Assembly: GCA_013151335.1 (NCBI GenBank)
Contig: JAADIJ010000031.1
Location: 1-62,208 of the forward strand
Origin: Alphaproteobacteria bacterium
GTDB lineage: Bacteria; Pseudomonadota; Alphaproteobacteria; Rhodobacterales; Rhodobacteraceae
Direction: 5' to 3'
Length of the DNA stretch: 62,208 bases
Under the pieces are notes generated by a model. That model saw nothing but the letters and a program-made list of their open reading frames with translations, ran no database searches and was not told where the DNA came from. Positions 57,567 to 62,208 of the stretch are shown here, one piece after another. The translations under genes and the position numbers were made by a program. The first letter of the stretch is position 1. Each line of letters begins with the position of its first letter.

Positions 57567-58187
57567 TCAGCTTAAGGCAATGATGATCCCGACCAAAATC
57601 AGCGCGAAACCCGAGCCGATATTGATCCGTCGCAGCGCCGATGGCGACGAAATCAGCGCGCGTGTGCGCCCGAGAAATGCGGCCAGCGCGACGTTTCCCG
57701 CCAGCGGAACCAGCATCGAGATCGTGGCGATGGCGGCAATATCCCAGCCGTTCAAAGTGGTGATGTCAAAGAACCCCGGCAGCACCCCCATGTAAAACAA
57801 AATCGCCTTGGGATTGCCAAGGATGATCAGCACGCCAGCCGAAAAACCGGCCCATGCACCGGGTGCGGTCAGCCTCGCATCTTTGGCGATCCCCCTGCCC
57901 GCGCGCGCAATCAAAAGCGCGCCCATCAGCGCCAGCATGATCGCCCCCGCATAGCGCAAAACCAGCAGAAAATCGGCGTAGACCGACACGAGCCATGTGA
58001 CACCGAACACCGCCAGCACCGGCCAAATCGCGTCGCCGACCACCACGCCCAGCGCCAAGGGCCAAGCGGCGTGAAACCCTCCCGACAGGGCGCGCGCGAT
58101 CAAAGCCGCCCAAACCGGCCCCGGCGTCAGGAACAGAATAAACAGCGCGCCTGCGTAGATCAGAAGGTCGGTCGGCGAGATAGTCAT
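57567..58187 (-). CDS. LysE/RhtB-family amino acid exporter
   Basis: 206 residues with about six membrane spans and the family start MTISPTDLLIYAGALFILFLTPGPVW. It probably exports amino acids or related small molecules. It starts 5 bases after the small secreted protein gene and lies between recF and gyrB. Substrate not inferable. Confidence 0.87.
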   Translation of the reverse strand: MTISPTDLLIYAGALFILFLTPGPVWAALIARALSGGFHAAWPLALGVVVGDAIWPVLAVFGVTWLVSVYADFLLVLRYAGAIMLALMGALLIARAGRGIAKDARLTAPGAWAGFSAGVLIILGNPKAILFYMGVLPGFFDITTLNGWDIAAIATISMLVPLAGNVALAAFLGRTRALISSPSALRRINIGSGFALILVGIIIALS

Positions 58188-58192
58188 GGCGT

Positions 58193-58672
58193 TTAGCGTA
58201 TGAACTCCGGCAACATATAATCCAGCGAAACCTCGTTAAGTGTCAGTTTCAAAAGCGACATGTAAGGCTTGCGATCCTCGGTGAGCGGCAACAAAACCGC
58301 GCGCGCGGCGACCGTGGGCGGGGTCTCCATCCATGTGTAAAGCAGCGCACCATTGCTAAGCGGCTCAAGGCGCACAGTTCCAAGCGCCACGCAATCGGAC
58401 AGTCCGTCTTGGATCTCTTCGAGATACTCGATCTGGCGCCCCGATTGGCCGGTTTGGGTCCAGATGCCAGCACAGCCAATCGACGGATAGGCGATCTGTG
58501 CGCCGTTCTTTTGCACCAGCAATTCAATCGACCAGTGGTTGCCGTCATTTTGCCAGCCAACGCCGTAATAGCGTGACTGCTCGACAACTTGCCGGAGTAA
58601 CTCGCCTGCAAATGCGCCTTGGGGTATTGCTAGGTAACCCCATGTTAATATTAAGATAATCAGCCGTTTCAT
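58193..58672 (-). CDS. small secreted protein of unknown function
   Basis: 159 residues with a signal peptide (MKRLIILILTWGYLAIPQGAFA). Two cysteines in the mature part (SIGCAGIW and SDCVALGTV) could form a disulfide. Its ATG overlaps the recF stop (ATGA), which implies coupling. No family recognised. Confidence 0.75.
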   Translation of the reverse strand: MKRLIILILTWGYLAIPQGAFAGELLRQVVEQSRYYGVGWQNDGNHWSIELLVQKNGAQIAYPSIGCAGIWTQTGQSGRQIEYLEEIQDGLSDCVALGTVRLEPLSNGALLYTWMETPPTVAARAVLLPLTEDRKPYMSLLKLTLNEVSLDYMLPEFIR

Positions 58673-59784
58673 AACCGGCCTCCTTCTGTCAATTCCGAGC
58701 CATTCGCGGTTTCTCGCACCTCGATCAACCGCGCCCGATCCCCCAACGCATCAAACAGCGAGGCGTCGGTTCCGGTCATCCACGCCTGCGCCTTGAGCGC
58801 GTAAATCTCGTCATAAAGCGCTGCCCGCCTGTCAACGTCGAGATGCGCGGCCACTTCGTCAAGCAAAACTATCGGTGCCGCGCCGAAATCAGACGCGATC
58901 GCGCGGGCATTGGCAAGGATCAGCGAGATCAGCAGGGCTTTTTGCTCACCGGTGGAGCAGAGCCGCGCCTCGATCTCTTTGGCGGCATAAATCGCCGCCA
59001 GATCGGCGCGATGGGGGCCGATAAGGCTGCGACCGGCGGCCAGATCACGGCCTCTGTTTTGGGCCAAGGCGGCCTCCAGATCAGCGGCCGTATCGGGCAA
59101 TCCGCCATCGCAACGATCCATCAACGTAAGATCGGCGATCGGAAACGCGGTTTCAACATCGGCCTGCGCCTCGGCGAGACGCGCCAGTGCCTGACGGCGG
59201 TTTTTGATGATCGCGCAGCCGGTTTCTGCCATCTGCCGCTCGAGCGCGCGATACCAGCCATCGTCGGTCGCGCGATCTTTCAGCAAGCGGTTACGCTCGC
59301 GCATGGCCTTGTCATAGGCCAGCGAAATCTCGCCATGCGACGGGGTGAAACTGAGGGTCATCCGGTCAAGAAACCGCCGCCGCCCCTCGGCCCCGTCAAG
59401 CCAGATCCGATCCATCGACGGCACCAGCCAAACCATCCGCAACAGCTTGCCCAGCACCAGTTGCGAGGCCGCTTTGCCGTCCACCTGAACCTGCCGGGAA
59501 CTGCCAGCGTTGGTCCATGTCTCAAGCTCGTGTCGAAATCCAAGACTGTCCAGATCAGCGGTGACTTTCCAGCCAAGCTGCTCGGGCGCGCGCGCGATTT
59601 CGTCCGCCCCTGCCCGCCGGATACCACGCCCCGGCGACAACATGGACACGGCCTCCAACAGGTTGGTTTTGCCTGATCCGTTAGGGCCAAAAAAGGCGAT
59701 AGGTCGCGCGTCATGTTCCAGTTGCGCAAATTTGTAAGAGCGGAAATGGGACAGCGTTATTTTGCTAAAAGCGAGCCCCGTCAA
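58669..59784 (-). CDS. recF: RecF, DNA replication and repair SMC-like ATPase
   Basis: 371 residues. P-loop AFFGPNGSGKTNLLEAVSMLSPG (about 31), signature and Walker B LLDEVAAHLD near residue 310. It helps load RecA at gaps with RecOR. The start is TTG at 59784, which gives the usual ITLSHFRSYKF N-terminus; no ATG fits. It follows dnaN after 4 bases. Confidence 0.94.
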   Translation of the reverse strand: MTGLAFSKITLSHFRSYKFAQLEHDARPIAFFGPNGSGKTNLLEAVSMLSPGRGIRRAGADEIARAPEQLGWKVTADLDSLGFRHELETWTNAGSSRQVQVDGKAASQLVLGKLLRMVWLVPSMDRIWLDGAEGRRRFLDRMTLSFTPSHGEISLAYDKAMRERNRLLKDRATDDGWYRALERQMAETGCAIIKNRRQALARLAEAQADVETAFPIADLTLMDRCDGGLPDTAADLEAALAQNRGRDLAAGRSLIGPHRADLAAIYAAKEIEARLCSTGEQKALLISLILANARAIASDFGAAPIVLLDEVAAHLDVDRRAALYDEIYALKAQAWMTGTDASLFDALGDRARLIEVRETANGSELTEGGRL

Positions 59785-59788
59785 GGGG

Positions 59789-60907
59789 TTAGACCCGCAT
59801 CGGCATCACGACATAAACCGCGGATTCATCGTTGCCTTCGCGCATCAGGGTTGGATCTCCCGATGAGTTAAACAGGAATACCGCATTTTCGCGGTCAACC
59901 TGACTGGCAATTTCCAGCAGATATTTGGCGTTAAAACCGATATCCAAACGCTCGTCAGAATAGGCTACGGCCAGTTCCTCCTCGGCGGCACCGCTGTCAG
60001 GCGCGTTCACCGACAGGATCAGGCGATCCTCTTCAAGCGACAGTTTTACTGCGCGCGAACGCTCTGACGACACGGTCGAAACCCGATCAACCGCTTGGGC
60101 GAATTCGGCGGCATCGACCTCCAGCCGACGGGTGTTGCCGGTGGGAATAACCCGTGTGTAGTCGGGGAACGTGCCGTCGATGACCTTGGAAGTCAGCGTG
60201 ATTTCGGGCGTGGCAAAACGGATTTTGGTCTCAGAGACGGACACGGCGATTTGCATGTCGTCATCCTCCAGCAGCTTGCGCAACTCACCGACGGTTTTGC
60301 GCGGAACGATCACGCCGGGCATGTCCTCGGCACCGGCGGGCAGGGGTGCGTCGACCCGTGCGAGGCGGTGGCCATCGGTGGCGACACAACGCAGAACCCG
60401 ACCCGAAGCGGCATCGGAGGCGTGCAAGTAAACGCCGTTCAAATAATAGCGGGTTTCCTCGGTCGAAATCGCGAATTTCGACTTGTCAAACAGGCGGCGC
60501 AGAACTGGTGCGGGGGCGGAAAAATTGCAGCTATATTCAGACGAGGCCATCACCGGAAAATCCTCGCGCGGCAATGTCGCCAGCGAGAAACTGGAGCGTC
60601 CGGCCCGCACCTCGAGCCGCCCTGACGCGCCATCATCGGCCAACTCGACCATCGCACCATCGGGCAGCTTGCGCACAATCTCATGCAAAGTATGGGCGCC
60701 AACGGTCGAGGCACCGGCGCGCTCAACCATCGCGGGGGCCTTGTCGATCACCTCGATATCAAGGTCGGTTGCGCGAAAGCTAACCCCTGCCCCGTCGGCC
60801 TCGATCAGCACGTTGGCCAAGATCGGGATGGTGTTGCGCCGCTCGACCACAGACTGGGCCTGGCTCATCGCTTTCAAAAGCGCGCTCCGCTCGATGCTGA
60901 CCTTCAT
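59789..60907 (-). CDS. dnaN: DNA polymerase III beta sliding clamp
   Basis: 372 residues from the ATG at 60907 (MKVSIERSALLKAMSQAQSVVERRNTIPILANVL), preceded by AAGGAG. Three-domain clamp of normal length ending VYVVMPMRV. It holds the polymerase on DNA. It sits between dnaA and recF as usual near the origin. Confidence 0.97.
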   Translation of the reverse strand: MKVSIERSALLKAMSQAQSVVERRNTIPILANVLIEADGAGVSFRATDLDIEVIDKAPAMVERAGASTVGAHTLHEIVRKLPDGAMVELADDGASGRLEVRAGRSSFSLATLPREDFPVMASSEYSCNFSAPAPVLRRLFDKSKFAISTEETRYYLNGVYLHASDAASGRVLRCVATDGHRLARVDAPLPAGAEDMPGVIVPRKTVGELRKLLEDDDMQIAVSVSETKIRFATPEITLTSKVIDGTFPDYTRVIPTGNTRRLEVDAAEFAQAVDRVSTVSSERSRAVKLSLEEDRLILSVNAPDSGAAEEELAVAYSDERLDIGFNAKYLLEIASQVDRENAVFLFNSSGDPTLMREGNDESAVYVVMPMRV

Positions 60908-61061
60908 GATCTCACTCCTTAACGTATCCCGGACTGACACCCTAGCTCGGTGGCCCAAAGTTTCAAACGTTTTCTCTTTTTTGCGGGGAACGGTGCCATG
61001 GTCAAGAGCGCATCGGAATTTGCCCCGCGTCAGGGCAAAATAGTCCCGAATTAGGGGTGTT

Positions 61062-62208
61062 TTAGGCCTCGAGCATCCGGCGTAGCAGTTCCACGTCTTC
61101 GGAAATCTGGTGATCGACCGATTTCAGCTCTTCGATTTTGCGAACCGCATGAATGACCGTGGTGTGATCGCGCCCGCCAAACCGTCGCCCGATCTCTGGC
61201 AAGGATTTCGAGGTGAGCATTTTGGCCAAGAACATCGCCACCTGACGCGGACGGGCAACCACACGCGCGCGGCGCGGGCTGAGCATGTCGGACAGGCGCA
61301 AATTATAGTGATCAGCGACTTTGCGAATGATCTCGTCGATGGTCACCTTGCGATCGGAAGCGCGCAAAATATCGGCAAGGCAATCCTGCGCCACTTCGAG
61401 CGTAACCTCGCGCCCGACCAGCGAGGCAAACGCGTAAAGCCGCGTCAACGCACCTTCAAGCACCCGAACATTGGTGGAAATCCGATGGGCCAAAAACTCC
61501 AACACGCCATCGGCCAGCATCACGCCGGGGTAAAGCCGCTCTTGAAGGTCAACTTTTGACTGCAAAATACCCAGTCGTAATTCGTAATCGGTCGGGTGAA
61601 GATCAACCACCAAGCCCCATTGAAGGCGCGATTTAATCCGCTCTTCCAGTCCGGTTATTTCGCCCGGCGCGCGATCAGCAGAAATTACAATTTGCTTGTT
61701 TTGATCAACCAAAGCATTGAAAGTATGGAAAAATTCGTCCTGTGTGGATTCCTTGCCAGCAATGAACTGCACATCATCCACCATCAGCACGTCGACCGAG
61801 CGAAACATCTCTTTGAACCCGATCATGTCTTTGAAGCGCAGGGATTGCACGAACCGATACATGAATTGTTCGGCGGAAAGGTAAAGAACCTTGGCCTCGG
61901 GCTGACGCGCCTTAATCTCCCAAGCAATGGCGTGCATGAGGTGGGTTTTGCCCAAGCCAACGCCGCCATAAAGAAACAGCGGATTGAACGTCACCGGCCC
62001 ACCTTCGGACACCCGCCGCGCGGCGGCATGGGCCAGCTCGTTTGGTTTGCCAACCACAAAACCGTCAAAGGTAAAGCGTTTATCAAGCGGCGAGGCCGGA
62101 AGTTCGATTTCTGAGCGCGAAGCTCTGGCTAATGTCGGGGCGCGATGAGCCGCGGCCCCTCGTCCATAACCGTCTCGCCCGTTGCTGTCGCTCGAAGTTA
62201 CCGGCGGG
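61062..62208 (-). CDS. dnaA: DnaA, chromosomal replication initiator (N-terminus cut by window edge)
   Basis: The frame stays open to the right window edge, so about 381 residues of the C-terminal part are visible. AAA+ P-loop [13 protein letters not shown], Walker [13 protein letters not shown], and DnaA signature [21 protein letters not shown] in the DNA-binding domain. It opens the origin at DnaA boxes. The origin is probably near this edge but is not identified here. dnaN begins 154 bases downstream of the stop. Confidence 0.97.
   Translation of the reverse strand, partial: PPVTSSDSNGRDGYGRGAAAHRAPTLARASRSEIELPASPLDKRFTFDGFVVGKPNELAHAAARRVSEGGPVTFNPLFLYGGVGLGKTHLMHAIAWEIKARQPEAKVLYLSAEQFMYRFVQSLRFKDMIGFKEMFRSVDVLMVDDVQFIAGKESTQDEFFHTFNALVDQNKQIVISADRAPGEITGLEERIKSRLQWGLVVDLHPTDYELRLGILQSKVDLQERLYPGVMLADGVLEFLAHRISTNVRVLEGALTRLYAFASLVGREVTLEVAQDCLADILRASDRKVTIDEIIRKVADHYNLRLSDMLSPRRARVVARPRQVAMFLAKMLTSKSLPEIGRRFGGRDHTTVIHAVRKIEELKSVDHQISEDVELLRRMLEA

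Overview
The window looks like a chromosomal segment of a sulfur-oxidising alphaproteobacterium, most likely Rhodobacterales-like. The lineage call rests on CcrM (the GANTC methyltransferase), a Hedgehog/intein (Hint) domain protein, DUF2125 and DUF4170 proteins, the lpxK-waaA-DUF4170-cysQ-pmbA block, and a dnaA-dnaN-recF...gyrB block at the right edge, which puts the window near the replication origin. No tRNA, rRNA, CRISPR array, transposase or prophage gene was found. No database search was possible, so family names rest on motifs and gene order.

Left edge to 12.2 kb (minus strand): a reverse-type dissimilatory sulfite reductase locus in the order dsrA-B-E-F-H-C-M-K-L-J-O-P, then a TrpD2-like gene, then dsrN, which runs off the left edge. 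Sulfur carried by DsrEFH and DsrC would be oxidised to sulfite by DsrAB. DsrL is a flavoprotein partner, and DsrMKJOP links DsrC to the quinone pool and periplasm. DsrN amidates siroheme. Diverging from dsrA (12.5-15.3 kb, plus) is a probable operon of a TauD/TfdA-like dioxygenase, two small proteins and cysG, the siroheme synthase that supplies DsrAB.

15.4-17.6 kb (plus): secE-nusG-rplK-rplA, ended by a terminator. The usual rplJL-rpoBC genes do not follow; next comes a structured non-coding stretch and an exported beta-propeller/cytochrome c fusion. 19.4-22.1 kb: free methionine sulfoxide reductase, thiolase, and a STAS/anti-sigma-kinase pair. 22.3-29.9 kb: a very large alpha-2-macroglobulin followed by PBP1C, whose N-terminal reading frame is broken. 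30-34.4 kb: a MarR regulator, a Hint protein, a membrane-anchored winged-helix protein paired with a phosphotransferase-fold protein, and small secreted proteins.

34.5-54.7 kb: mostly housekeeping genes. These are rnhB, ccrM, an AlkB-type hydroxylase, mutY, a DUF721/DciA protein, a DsbA-like thiol oxidoreductase, a class III CoA-transferase, the lipid A/Kdo genes lpxK and waaA, cysQ, pmbA, a DUF2125 protein, an amidinotransferase, an SDR, an enoyl-CoA hydratase, glpK, a class III alcohol dehydrogenase, a DUF188 protein and an alpha/beta hydrolase. 55-62.2 kb (minus): gyrB, a LysE exporter, a small secreted protein, recF, dnaN and dnaA (N-terminus cut by the window edge).

The most notable points are: the extended dsr locus (TrpD2-like gene, divergent TauD-like operon); a DsrJ with His where a heme-ligand Cys is expected; the beta-propeller/cytochrome c fusion beside a split ribosomal operon; three GANTC sites in the ccrM leader; a pair of 121-bp repeats in convergent intergenic gaps; and an 11-bp tandem repeat that contains the mutY stop codon.
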